Source: Noviherbaspirillum sp. L7-7A
Lineage (GTDB): Bacteria; Pseudomonadota; Gammaproteobacteria; Burkholderiales; Burkholderiaceae_D
NCBI RefSeq assembly: GCF_019052805.1
Contig: NZ_JAHQRJ010000003.1
Coordinates: 1 to 64,000 of the forward strand
DNA length: 64,000 nt
Direction: 5' to 3'
Position 1 is the first letter of the stretch. Each line of letters opens with the position of its first letter. Positions 43,866-54,322 of the stretch are shown one piece after another. The position numbers were made by a program, and so were the translations under genes. The notes under the pieces were generated by a model that was not told where the DNA came from, searched no databases, and worked only from the letters and a program-made list of their open reading frames with translations.

Positions 43866-45829
43866 ATGCGCAAACCCAGAATGGTGCAGCAGGGTTTTTC
43901 CGGAAGAGATGACGCTGCAATAGCGGCGGACCGGCATAATCCGGAAATCCGAACGACTGCCGACGTCATGCTCCCTGCCCTGTCCCTGTCCCGCGTCACC
44001 ACGCTGCTGCTGCTGTTTGCCGCGCTGACGCTGGCCGCGTCGCAACTCGCTTTCCGCTACAGTCTGTCAGCCGGCATGGCCGAACTGGAATCGACCGGCC
44101 GCCACCGGCTCGACTTGTATGCCGCCAGCCTGGAACGGGAAATCGACAAGTATGGCTATTTCCCGGCGCTGCTGGGTCTGGACCAGAGCGTACTGGACAT
44201 GCTGACCGCGCCCGACGCCAACCGCGTGGCGCGGATGAACCATTATCTAGAACAGCTCAATGCCCGCGCCGGCAGCCTCTCGATCTACATCCTCGACCGT
44301 GAAGGCCGGGTGATTGCCAGCAGCAACTGGCGCCAGCGCGACAGCTTCATTGGTGAAAACCTGTTTTTCAGGCCCTATTTCCGGCAGGCGCTGGAGACCG
44401 GCGCCGGCCGTTTCTTCGGCATCGGTACCACCCAGGGCGAGCCCGGCTATTACCTGTCCTCCGCGCTCGCCACCGGGCAGGAAGTGGCCGGGGTGGCGGT
44501 GGTTAAGGTCGGACTGCGCCAGCTGGAACAGTCCTGGGGCGCGGTCGAGGCGCCGGCGCTGGTGTCGGATGAAAACGGCGTGGTGATCCTGTCCTCGGTT
44601 CCGGACTGGAAATTCACCACCATCAAGCCATTGGACAAGGCTGCGATGGAAGCCTTCGAGCGCACCCAGCAGTACAACCGCCAGGCACTGGCGCCGCTGG
44701 GCGTGAAGGAGCTGGCCGTGCTGGAAGATGGTGCCCGCTTGGTGCGCCTGCCGGCAACGACGACATCAGCGCCGATGTTTCCACTGGCTGGCAACTTCCT
44801 GGCCCAGACCCGCAACCTGCCCGGCACGCCATGGAACATCACCGTGTATTCACCGCAAGCACAGGTGCACACCATGGCCGTCAACCGGGCCGCGCTGGCC
44901 GGTGCCTTTGCTGCCTTCCTGTTTATCCTGGCGCTGCTGCTGAACCAGCGCCGGCATCATCTGAAAGACCAGGTTGCGGCGCAGGCCGCGCTGCAGCGGG
45001 CGCATGACGAGCTGGAGCGCAATGTCATCGAGCGCACCGCCGATCTGTCTTCGGCCAATGAACGGCTGCAAAAGGAAGTGGCCGAGCGTACCCAGGCCGA
45101 GCGCACGCTGCGCTCGGCGCAGGACGAGCTGGTGCAAGCCGGCAAGCTGGCCGTGATCGGCCAGCTCTCGGCCGGCATCGCGCATGAACTGAACCAGCCG
45201 CTGGCCGCGCTGCGTACCTTGTCCGGCAATGCCCGCAAATTCCTGGCACGTGGCAACCAGGAGACCGCCAGCAGCAACCTCGAACGCATCGACCAGTTGG
45301 TCGACCGCATGGGCCTGCTCACATCGCAGTTGAAGTCCTTCGCCCGCAAGTCATCCGGCAGGCCGCAGGCGGTGCCGGTGCGGCGCGCCATCGAGAATGC
45401 GCTGTTCCTACTAGAGCAGCGGCTGAAACAGGCCGACACGGTGGTGCGCGTCGACTTGGTGCCGGAGGAACTGGAAGCCTGGTGCGATGCGAACCGGCTG
45501 GAGCAGGTACTGGTGAACCTGGCCGGCAATGCGCTCGACGCAATGGAGGGCCAGCATGCGCCGGTGGTGGAGATTGCCGCCAGCCGGCGCGACGGCCGCA
45601 TCCTGATCCAGGTGCGCGACCGTGGCCCCGGCATCAGCAAGGAAGTCAGCGGCCGGCTGTTCGAACCCTTCTTTACCACCAAGGAAGCCGGAGGCGGCCT
45701 TGGCCTGGGACTGGCGATTTCCGCCGGTATCGTCGCCGACTTTGGCGGCGCGCTGTCCGCCGACAACCTGCCCGAAGGCGGCGCGGTGTTTACCGTCGAC
45801 CTTCCCGCCGCACCGCAAAGGCCCGCGTC

Positions 45830-45833
<4 letters not shown>
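43866..45833 (+). CDS. dctB: C4-dicarboxylate sensor histidine kinase DctB
   Basis: 655 residues from ATG 43866, with AAAGGAG four bases upstream. About 40 cytoplasmic residues precede the first membrane helix (LSRVTTLLLLFAALTLAASQ). A periplasmic PDC sensor follows (about 65-345), with RDSFIGENLFFRPYFRQALE, GAGRFFGIGTTQGEPGYYLS typical of DctB. A second helix and coiled coil lead to the kinase core: H-box SAGIAHELNQPLAALRTLSG (His near 440), N-box NRLEQVLVNLAGNALDAM, G-boxes and FEPFFTTKEAGGGLGLGLAI. It senses dicarboxylates and phosphorylates DctD. The long N-terminal extension contains a copy of the activator palindrome in its coding sequence. Confidence 0.93.
43940..43953 (+). promoter_or_regulatory. 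Third DctD-like palindrome, inside the dctB 5' end
   Basis: TCCGG-AAAT-CCGAA matches the two boxes upstream of dctA. It lies 75 bases into the dctB reading frame and 14 bases before an internal ATG (43968) that precedes the first membrane helix. No sigma-54 promoter was found beside it. Confidence 0.5.
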
Positions 45834-47170
<1,337 letters not shown>

Positions 47171-47182
47171 GTCCATGGACTG

Positions 47183-47260
47183 GTCGCGCAAAAATAATGT
47201 TCGTCCTAGTTAATAAAGTTTGTCCAATCTAATAAAAGCTGTCTAATACTTCCCATCACC
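47183..47260. mobile_element. Possible end of a Tn7/Mu-type transposon (19-bp-period repeats)
   Basis: Directly after dctD are repeats starting with GTC at 47203, 47222 and 47241, exactly 19 bases apart. They read GTCCTAGTTAATAAAGTTT, GTCCAATCTAATAAAAGCT and GTCTAATACTT. A weaker unit begins at 47183. Rows of such sites, each with GTC and an AT-rich TAATAA core, are typical of the transposase-binding ends of TniA/TnsB-type elements. No transposase gene of that type is in the window, so this would be a remnant end. Confidence 0.4.
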
Positions 47261-47387
47261 GCATGCAAGGCACCGAGTCATTCGAACGATTTATGCACCT
47301 GCAACAAGCGTCCATACGGGCTCGCCCAACTTCCCGAAAAATTGAAAAAGAAAAAAGAAGGTCCTCAGGCTTGTCGTTATGCATCAT
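47256..47387 (-). CDS. Possible 43-residue protein
   Basis: A short minus-strand frame from ATG 47387 (a second ATG follows immediately), with GAGG six bases upstream. The sequence starts MMHNDKPEDLLFSFSIFREV and ends with CCRCINRSNDSVPCMR, unusually rich in cysteine. No family is recognised. It lies between the 19-bp-period repeats and the IS5-family copy. It could be chance, or the remnant of a longer gene. Confidence 0.25.
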   Translation of the reverse strand: MMHNDKPEDLLFSFSIFREVGRARMDACCRCINRSNDSVPCMR

Positions 47388-47422
47388 GTTGCACCTCTAA
47401 AAGGCCATAAGCTCCCTGTTGT

Positions 47423-48429
47423 GGCTTTGTTGCACAAATAAGGTAAAGACAGAGTTTGGCTTTCTACCGGCCGAGTTATGGCATCGTGACCGTTATGGAC
47501 GTGCCAAAACGCGTAAAGCGATTTAACACGGCGGCACGGACCTGCAGCTCAGCGACCAGGCGGTCGAAGTCACGCGCCATGATGTGCTCACCAAGCAGCT
47601 TGAAGCAGCGCATTTTGGTCGCGACCAAACTTCGTCGGTGGTAGCCACTCCATTTTTTCCAAATCGTTCGAGCCAGTCGGCGTGTCGTTTGTAGGTCCGG
47701 TTCGTCTTCCATGGCTTAGCCTTCTTCCGGGTCGGAATGATGGCATCCGCATGGCGTAACGCGATGGCCTCATGGCAGCGTTTCGTATCGTAGGCGCCAT
47801 CGCCGCTGACGCTGGCAACGGCCTCTTCCAGAGGAATCTGATTCAACAGATTGGGCAGCATGGGCGCATCACCGATGCTGTTGTCAGTTACTTCCATGAC
47901 CGTATCTCAAGCATGGCGGCATCGATGCCGAGATAAACCTTGCGCCATTGACGGCAGTAATCGGCGCCATGCTTCTTTGTCTTCCATTACCTTCGCCTAG
48001 CATCTTGATGCCGGTGCTGTCGACTAGCAGATGCAGGCCGGTCGTGGTCGGCACGACTTCAATGCCGACGCGCAATGTCTTTTGCCGCCGGCTCACGGTG
48101 CTGTAGTCGGGGACAGGCCAGTCCAGGCCTGCCAATTGCAGCAAACTTTGGGTCATACCCATGGCCTGGCGCAGCGGCAAACTGAACAGGCACTTGATGC
48201 TCACATAGAACTGGATGGCTTCGTCACTCAAGCTCGGACTGCGGCCACGCTTACCGCTTGTCAGTTCATGCTGGAATCGAGCCAGATGAGTAGCGAGCCG
48301 CGTGCCTTCAGCGCTACGTTGTACGCCTTCCAGTTCGTCGTTCGATACTTCTGCGGAGCGGGTTTCATGCCATCAGCCTATCCGAGTTGCCGCTGCTGCG
48401 CTCGACGGCCTGATTTGTGCAACAAAGCC
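47423..48429 (-). mobile_element. IS5-family element, copy 1 (dead)
   Basis: Bounded by perfect 17-bp inverted repeats, GGCTTTGTTGCACAAAT at 47423-47439 and its reverse complement at 48413-48429. Length about 1 kb. No target-site duplication is evident. A second copy in the opposite orientation lies at 56.6-57.7 kb. Confidence 0.85.
47476..48368 (-). pseudogene. IS5-family DDE transposase, copy 1, several frameshifts
   Basis: Starting at ATG 48368 the frames give KPAPQKYRTTNWKAYNVALK, then a stop right after SSMN, then SDEAIQFYVSIKCLFSLPLR, QAMGMTQSLLQLAGLDWPVP and LHLLVDSTGIKMLGEG. Further frame changes near 47960, 47900 and 47690 are needed to reach RTIWKKWSGYHRRSLVATKM and the end at 47476. 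At least four lesions are present. The segment that in relatives, from memory, reads SLVETKM reads SLVATKM here, so the likely catalytic Glu is lost too. Confidence 0.85.
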
Positions 48430-48665
48430 GTCCAGCGTGCCCGAACATATTCGCCTGCGAGCTGAAATTTTGCTAAAACATTAGCCCGACCTTGATAACA
48501 TGGAATTAGCATACATGGTCTGCCCATGCCGGTTTGGAAACCCTGAAAAATGAAGCAGGGCTTTTTGTCCCACCTCGATTCTCGAGTTCAAATTTTTGGG
48601 GCCAGCACTCTCTATATCGGAAATCTCTTAGGGTCAGTCTCACTTGGTTTTGAGTACCTGGCCGG
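48430..48665. other. AT-richer intergenic stretch
   Basis: About 236 bases with no gene. A weak hairpin with a T-run (CCCTG at 48541-48545, CAGGG at 48556-48560, then CTTTTT) may act as a terminator on the plus strand. Confidence 0.4.
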
Positions 48666-49139
48666 CTAAAGCGAAGTGTCCTTCGGCGTGGGCTGTGTTT
48701 TCAGCCATTCTATTAGCTGTGCCCGCACGTGTTCATTGTAGATGCCGGTCTCAGAGTCGCAGACTATGATTTTTGGCGTATCCGGCGCAAACCAGTCAGG
48801 TCGGTCATCGATAATCACATAGTCTTCAATTTCATTGTCTGCTATGTAAGCGGCAACGCCATCACCGCGGTCGTAGTTTCGCGAAATTACATGGACTACT
48901 CGCTCGGCCAAAGGACCAAGGAGAAACTTCACTCGTTCTTCAGGATGCAGTAGGCGCCAGCTGGAGTGGACAACGATGCGTACATCTGGGTACGGGGTAA
49001 GCATCTCGTGCAATATCGCCGCCCAACGGAAGAGGCGCCCGCGCTCTATGCACGTATCAACTGGAAGCCCCATGCTGAACCAGTGTAGGTCACTCACTGG
49101 ATGAAATACGCCGTCATAATCGGCAAAAATCACTCTCAT
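48666..49139 (-). CDS. HAD-like domain protein (Swiss Army Knife RNA-repair type)
   Basis: 157 residues from ATG 49139, with AAGGTG five bases upstream. The N-terminus MRVIFADYDGVFHPVSDL has the HAD nucleophile motif DxDG. Later blocks are VRIVVHSSWRLLHPEE, where Ser and Trp-Arg follow the second HAD motif, and EDYVIIDDRPDWFAPDTPKI, the acidic motif IV. This set matches the small stand-alone HAD domains related to those in Swiss Army Knife RNA-repair proteins. It is probably a phosphatase, possibly acting on nucleotides or nucleic-acid ends. It sits alone in an AT-rich island beside an IS copy. The substrate is unknown. Confidence 0.72.
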   Translation of the reverse strand: MRVIFADYDGVFHPVSDLHWFSMGLPVDTCIERGRLFRWAAILHEMLTPYPDVRIVVHSSWRLLHPEERVKFLLGPLAERVVHVISRNYDRGDGVAAYIADNEIEDYVIIDDRPDWFAPDTPKIIVCDSETGIYNEHVRAQLIEWLKTQPTPKDTSL

Positions 49140-49374
49140 TTTGCACCTTCATAGCTCTGCCTCCAAAACTGCACCGGCTCCCTCGGCGCTCTCATTCTTT
49201 CACCTTACCCCAAGGTTTGTACTCATTTGTTTTTATCTCACAATCGTTGCAAGAACGACCACGAAGAAATTTCGAAAACTTTCTAAAGCCGTGTTCAATT
49301 TTTCCTTTTGCTTGCTACACGTTTTTGGCACCGCGAGGTGCCAACCCCGTCTAGTCCAAATACAGAGGATTACT

Positions 49375-49776
49375 ATGTTGAGCAAAGAGTATTTTAAGCG
49401 TTGTGAGCAGGAACGAGCGGAAGCAAAAGCTGCGCTCAGAGCGCGTGAGAAAGCCTTCAGTGCGGCTGTCGCTGCTAACCCAGACATGTACAGGTCTCTC
49501 AAGCGAGTTGCAGGGCAGGCCCGGATGGCGTTCAATGACGTTGAATCCGAACATCGGAAGCTAAGCCGGCTGCAAACGGCGGGTCGAGAACTGAAGGTTG
49601 CACTTCAAGATTTCAGGGCCGACGCGAGGGATTTCATTGAAGTCGGCGGATTGCTTACTTTGGTCGGCATACACCTGCAGCCAGTCGACAAACAACGAAA
49701 CGCGGTAATTGAGACATACGATTCGGCCGAGGCTACCCTCAATGAGCACTTCCCGGACCTGAACCAGCTTAGCTGA
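49375..49776 (+). CDS. Hypothetical helical protein
   Basis: 133 residues from ATG 49375, with AGAGGA six bases upstream. The open frame extends further upstream but lacks a good start there. It is strongly helical and charged: MLSKEYFKRCEQERAEAKAA then LRAREKAFSAAV suggests an N-terminal coiled coil (about 5-40), and HRKLSRLQTAGRELKVAL a second (about 62-82). No membrane span, signal peptide or known domain. Its lower GC matches the surrounding island. Function not recognised. Confidence 0.6.
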   Translation: MLSKEYFKRCEQERAEAKAALRAREKAFSAAVAANPDMYRSLKRVAGQARMAFNDVESEHRKLSRLQTAGRELKVALQDFRADARDFIEVGGLLTLVGIHLQPVDKQRNAVIETYDSAEATLNEHFPDLNQLS

Positions 49777-50677
49777 TTATTAGGAGTAGCTGAGCCTTCG
49801 GAACTTTCCGGTGTGAACGATTAACTGGCTAGTTGGTATTGGACCGAGGAAGCTGACGCGGAACGTCGTACCCGAAAGCTCATCGAATTTGGCGGAAATG
49901 GTGGCAACAGAAAATTCATCGGTACATATTTGCGGCGTTCATCCCTGAATGCGACCAATTAATTATAGAAGTAACCACCAGTATTCCCGGCCAAGCGCGA
50001 GAAGTAGACATTGTGATACCTCTAGTAGTTTCCCCATCGCAATATACGCAGGCACCCACGCGCTCTTCGATCGTATTGAACGGGAGTTGGGTCAATGGAA
50101 AAAAGGCATTTTGAGCGGCGCTTGGCTGGATATTTCCCAGGAAAAATATTCTAAGAAAGTAGACGAGAATTCGAGTCACCTACGCTCTCCCGCAATGGCA
50201 TCGACGATTTCGTCGCTTTTGCAAGGCTAAGTGTGCAAAATAGATTTTTATCGATAAAGAAGAGTCCTGCATGTGCCCTTCGTTGCTACTATCCTTTGAT
50301 ATGTCTAATGAACATTTACGGTTTTTTTGCCGCTCAACGAAAGTGATATTAGAATTTTGTGCCATAATTTTCCGGTTCGCCATGAGGGGCGGGGCAGACT
50401 TCGATAGCACACGACTAATAGAAAAACTATCTCTCCATTCCAAAAGTACTCTGCAGCAGTGCCGCGCACAAACGAGATTACGATGAAATCGTCCAATTTC
50501 ACAGCTTTTTCAGTACGCCCACAAGTCTCCGAGCGGAATTTTGAGCATCATTCTAATTTTCAAAACGATTTGAATCGAATTTAACCTATTTGGCAAAATC
50601 TGGATAACTCAGCCATACATAATCTCTTTTGTAGTTACACAAACACTTAACCCGCACGAGAATTTTCTTGATGCTAT
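49777..50677. other. 900-base AT-rich stretch without a confident gene
   Basis: Several overlapping short frames occur on both strands. The best are a minus-strand frame at 49916-50179 that begins with a hydrophobic stretch (MTRILVYFLRIFFLG), and an overlapping plus-strand frame at 49949-50230. Neither has a ribosome-binding site or a family. The promoter of the GGDEF/EAL gene is expected near its right end. Confidence 0.4.
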
Positions 50678-53371
50678 ATGAATAGATTGGCAGGCGACAT
50701 ACTTTCCGGAAGCTTTTTGGAAAAACTCCGTTTTACTCGGCAATTGCTTTCAACGTTAATAACTTGGTTTCTGATTGCATTGATAATTGCGGCCCTTGGA
50801 TGGGGTGCATTTTTTGCGATAGAAGATACAGCCAAGAAAAATGCTGAAGCTCGTGTGCTTCGCGATACTGCGTCATTTGCACACAGTCATGCTGATCGCC
50901 TCAAACGTAGTCTCGATTCTATCGACCAGATGATGCGACATGTTCAGCTCGAATGGGAATTATCAGACGGAAAATTGCTCATCCAACATCTTAATAAATA
51001 CAGTCTGTTTCCTTCTCCATCTAGTTATTACGTCACCGTTTTTGGTCAGGACGGAATGCCGGTCCTTACGACACTTCCAAAGCTCGAAGTTGTGTCAGTT
51101 GCTGACCGGCCTTATTTTTTAACACAAAAGTCGGCGAAGTCGGATTCATTGTATATCAGCCGCCCCTCTGTCGGCCGCGCATCCGGGATGAACGTGATTC
51201 AACTCTCCCGACGTTTGACAGATAAAAATGGGGATTTCAACGGAGTCGTTGTCGTGTCGGCCGCGGCAGCCCTTTTTACAGCCAATTACGATTCTACTGT
51301 ATTGGGGAATGGTGGCCTTATAGGTTTCGTCAGCGACGACCAGAGAGTTATGGTAACCCGTATTGGTGAGACCCTTTCTTCGCCTAATACGCCTAGGCTC
51401 TTTACCAATCCTGCTTTTACAACGCCACATGGAAGTGCGTTTTTTGATGGCAAACTTTTCGGAGATAAACGAAGCAGATTTGTTGGCTGGGAGAAAATTC
51501 AGGGATATGCGTTAACAGCGTTCGCCGGCTTGGATGGCCGAGAAGCGCTCAAAAATTACCAGGACCAATACGACTATTCAATGCAATATGCCCTTTGGAT
51601 AAGCTTGGGATTTGCGCTCCTCACGCTGACCGCCATGGTCCTTAGCGTTGAAATGGCATGGAGGAAACACCAGCTTTTTCTTACCTACGCTACTTACAGA
51701 TTGGCCACTGAAGATGCTAGCGAGGGTATTTACATCTATCAGCCAATTTTTGAAATAACTGGCTTAATTACGGACTTTAAACTTATAGATTGCAATCAGC
51801 GTGCCGCTGAGTTTTTCAAAGTTAAAAGGGAATCGGTCATTAACAGAAAAGTTTCCTCTTTTCGAAGCGGCATCAATGTCAAAAATCTCATGTCTTGGTT
51901 AAATGAAGCATGGGACAAAGGCTTCTATGAAAGGGAAATGGAAACGCCGGTAGGCAGTTCACTTCAGCTTCGATGGGTAGAAATCAAGATTCTTCGTTCC
52001 GACAAACTTCTTGCAGTGCGCCTGCGTGATATTAGCGAAACGAAAGAGCACCTGACAGAACTAAAGCGACGTAGTGATGAGGACGTCCTTACGGGCCTAC
52101 CTAATCGTCATTGGATACAAAATTATTTACCAAAAGCAATCATGAAAGCGGAACAAGCTGACGAAAGCTTAGCCGTCCTCTTTATTGACCTCGACGGATT
52201 TAAGAAAGTGAATGACACCGCCGGGCATGCCGCAGGCGACGAAGTGCTGCAGCATGCCGCCCATCGCCTTCGGGAGGCGATACGTCCGCACGACAAGGTA
52301 GTTCGATTCGGTGGAGACGAATTCGTGGTCATTCTCGAGAACGTGGAGTACAGAATTGATGCTGCACATGTGGCCGAGCGGGTTCAGCGAGCGTTTGAGC
52401 AGCCTTTTCGCCTGACCCAAGGCGTGCACGCGGTCGGAACGTCGATTGGTATTGCATTGTTTCCGACAGATGGCGAGGATGCATCCGCAGTGCTGGAAAA
52501 AGCCGATATCGCGATGTACTCCGTTAAAACCAATGGCAAACGAGGCTACCAGTTTTACGAGGCCAAGTTTTACAATGCGCTAAGGGATCGGCTCGCGAAA
52601 GAAACTGAATTACGAGAAGCGATTTCGAGAGACGAGTTCATTATGTACTATCAGCCGCGTGTGGATGTCACTACCGGTGCAATAGTCAGTCTGGAAGCGC
52701 TTATACGTTGGAAGCATCCCTCTAAAGGCCTTCTTGAGCCTGTTCACTTCGTACCGCTTGCAGAAGAAACTGGCCTGATTGTGGCAATAGGTGAACTGGT
52801 TATTGACAAGGTATGCGCCCAGCTTTCCCATTGGACTCGCCAGCAAAACGGAACTGTCCCAGTTTCCGTCAACGTGTCGCCTCGGCAAGTCAATAACCCA
52901 GGCATCGTGGACGTCCTTACATCTGCGCTAGCACGTCATGCTGTCCCCGCTCATTTGATTGAGTTGGAAATTACCGAGTCTTCTATGGTGGCCGAAAGCG
53001 GCGAAATTTTGAAGATGCTTTCAATGCTACAGAGACGAGGCATCAAAATATTAGTCGACGATTTCGGTACCGGTTATTCATCATTGTCCCAGTTGCAGCG
53101 GCTGAATTTTGATGTTCTCAAAGTAGACCAGACTTTTACTGCAGAGATTCAAAACTCAGAAGAAGGCAAAGTATTTTTCACTGCAATTGTGACCATGGCA
53201 CATGCTTTGCATATGCGGGTTGTTGCTGAGGGTGTAGAAACATTGAGTCAAGCGCTAATTTTGCGTGAACTCCAATGTGATGAAATGCAGGGCTTCTATA
53301 TTTCCAAGCCCGTACCTCCTGGTGAGACTCCACCTATTCTCTCGAAACCAGTTTTCCCAAATGGAAGTTAG
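50678..53371 (+). CDS. Membrane sensor with intact GGDEF and EAL domains
   Basis: 897 residues. Layout: membrane helix near 25-48 (LITWFLIALIIAALGWGAFF), periplasmic Cache-type sensor (about 50-300, with FGQDGMPVLTTLPKL and VADRPYFLTQK), second helix near 308-330, PAS-like domain (about 345-460), GGDEF (about 470-630) and EAL (about 645-885). The cyclase signature RFGGDEFVVILENV is intact. The EAL side has LEALIRWKHPSKGLLEPVHF, LIELEITESSM, ILVDDFGTGYSSLSQLQRLN and VVAEGVETLSQ, also intact. Either activity toward c-di-GMP is possible. Codon use and GC are unlike the other GGDEF/EAL gene at 30.5-32.9 kb, which points to horizontal acquisition with the island. Confidence 0.92.
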   Translation: MNRLAGDILSGSFLEKLRFTRQLLSTLITWFLIALIIAALGWGAFFAIEDTAKKNAEARVLRDTASFAHSHADRLKRSLDSIDQMMRHVQLEWELSDGKLLIQHLNKYSLFPSPSSYYVTVFGQDGMPVLTTLPKLEVVSVADRPYFLTQKSAKSDSLYISRPSVGRASGMNVIQLSRRLTDKNGDFNGVVVVSAAAALFTANYDSTVLGNGGLIGFVSDDQRVMVTRIGETLSSPNTPRLFTNPAFTTPHGSAFFDGKLFGDKRSRFVGWEKIQGYALTAFAGLDGREALKNYQDQYDYSMQYALWISLGFALLTLTAMVLSVEMAWRKHQLFLTYATYRLATEDASEGIYIYQPIFEITGLITDFKLIDCNQRAAEFFKVKRESVINRKVSSFRSGINVKNLMSWLNEAWDKGFYEREMETPVGSSLQLRWVEIKILRSDKLLAVRLRDISETKEHLTELKRRSDEDVLTGLPNRHWIQNYLPKAIMKAEQADESLAVLFIDLDGFKKVNDTAGHAAGDEVLQHAAHRLREAIRPHDKVVRFGGDEFVVILENVEYRIDAAHVAERVQRAFEQPFRLTQGVHAVGTSIGIALFPTDGEDASAVLEKADIAMYSVKTNGKRGYQFYEAKFYNALRDRLAKETELREAISRDEFIMYYQPRVDVTTGAIVSLEALIRWKHPSKGLLEPVHFVPLAEETGLIVAIGELVIDKVCAQLSHWTRQQNGTVPVSVNVSPRQVNNPGIVDVLTSALARHAVPAHLIELEITESSMVAESGEILKMLSMLQRRGIKILVDDFGTGYSSLSQLQRLNFDVLKVDQTFTAEIQNSEEGKVFFTAIVTMAHALHMRVVAEGVETLSQALILRELQCDEMQGFYISKPVPPGETPPILSKPVFPNGS

Positions 53372-53376
53372 TAACA

Positions 53377-53778
53377 ATGCGGCTATGCGCAGACAGTAGG
53401 GTTGTCTGGTTGATGAATTACACCGGACACTCAGCAATACAGGGGCTGATTCCCAACAATACCCTCGCTGTCCTGACAGACGTCAACGCCGACGCTATCT
53501 TCATCTCTACAGGTAAGGAACTTATGTCAATTGCCACTTACCTTCCGGCCCTGATGAAGCCTTGCCGCAAATTTCAGACTTTAAAACTGAAGGAAAGCCT
53601 GTACGGTGCGGCGACTCCTCTTTTCGCCTTGCCCGCTATCGTCCTCGCGACTAAAAACCGAATTTCGGTAACGTTAATACGGGTGTCGCGAATTAGCGAA
53701 TCTTCGTACTGGAAGACGGGAGCACTTGCATATTGGGACTTAGGACACCCAGTATCGCGAAAGCATCAACATTTTTAG
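53377..53778 (+). CDS. Possible hypothetical protein between GGDEF/EAL gene and umuD
   Basis: An open frame of 133 codons that begins five bases after the GGDEF/EAL stop. It starts MRLCADSRVVWLMNYTGHSA and contains a moderately hydrophobic part (SLYGAATPLFALPAIVLATK). No domain is recognised and the ribosome-binding site is poor. It may be a coupled small gene or simply open sequence. The SOS box of umuD lies just beyond its end. Confidence 0.3.
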   Translation: MRLCADSRVVWLMNYTGHSAIQGLIPNNTLAVLTDVNADAIFISTGKELMSIATYLPALMKPCRKFQTLKLKESLYGAATPLFALPAIVLATKNRISVTLIRVSRISESSYWKTGALAYWDLGHPVSRKHQHF

Positions 53779-53812
53779 ACTTGCCTCTTGCGGGAAGCGT
53801 GGCTGAAAAATA

Positions 53813-53832
53813 TACTGAACAAACATACAGTA
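53813..53832 (+). promoter_or_regulatory. LexA (SOS) box of umuDC
   Basis: TACTGAACAAACATACAGTA is a symmetric CTG-N10-CAG site with TA flanks on both sides, matching the consensus LexA box closely. It lies 20 bases before the umuD start codon, where LexA binding would block the promoter or the first transcribed bases. Confidence 0.85.
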
Positions 53833-53852
53833 TTTCTCAAGGCCAATGCCTG

Positions 53853-54320
53853 ATGCCTGACATAGTCAACCTCGCCGAGCTCCACACGCTAGTACCGGTC
53901 ATTTGGCCGGTAAATCCCTCGCCAAAGGGAAAGGAGCCACCCCTATTCTTGGTGAAGTGTCCAGCGGGATTCCCATCACCAGCAGCAGACTATGTTGAAT
54001 CGGGCCTAGACCTGAACGATTATTTGGTAAAACACAGGGCCGCGACATTCATATTCGACGTATGCGGCGACTCTATGTGCGGCGTCGGTATCTTTGATGG
54101 CGACAAAATAGTTGTTGACCGGTCTATGGAAGCCCGTCACGGCATGATTATCGTTGCTGTCTTGAATGGAGAGCACACTATCAAACGACTTCATATCACT
54201 CAGGATAGCGTTGAGCTCCGGCCGGAAAATCCCTGCTACTCGCCAATTCGCTTGAAAGAGCATGAAGAACTCGTCGTTTTTGGCGTGGTCGTTGGCGTCG
54301 TACGCAAGCTTCAGGGGTGA
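53853..54320 (+). CDS. umuD: UmuD-like SOS mutagenesis protein
   Basis: 155 residues from ATG 53853, the second ATG after the SOS box. Upstream in-frame starts would lie before or inside the LexA box and are unlikely. The self-cleavage site is Ala38-Gly39 in KCPAGFPSPAADYVE. The catalytic Ser is residue 74 (FDVCGDSMCGVGIFDGD) and the Lys residue 111 (NGEHTIKRLH). The spacings Gly-Ser 35 and Ser-Lys 37 equal those of E. coli UmuD as I recall them. After RecA-aided cleavage, UmuD' forms polymerase V with UmuC. The stop lies next to the umuC start. Confidence 0.9.
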   Translation: MPDIVNLAELHTLVPVIWPVNPSPKGKEPPLFLVKCPAGFPSPAADYVESGLDLNDYLVKHRAATFIFDVCGDSMCGVGIFDGDKIVVDRSMEARHGMIIVAVLNGEHTIKRLHITQDSVELRPENPCYSPIRLKEHEELVVFGVVVGVVRKLQG

Positions 54321-54322
54321 CC

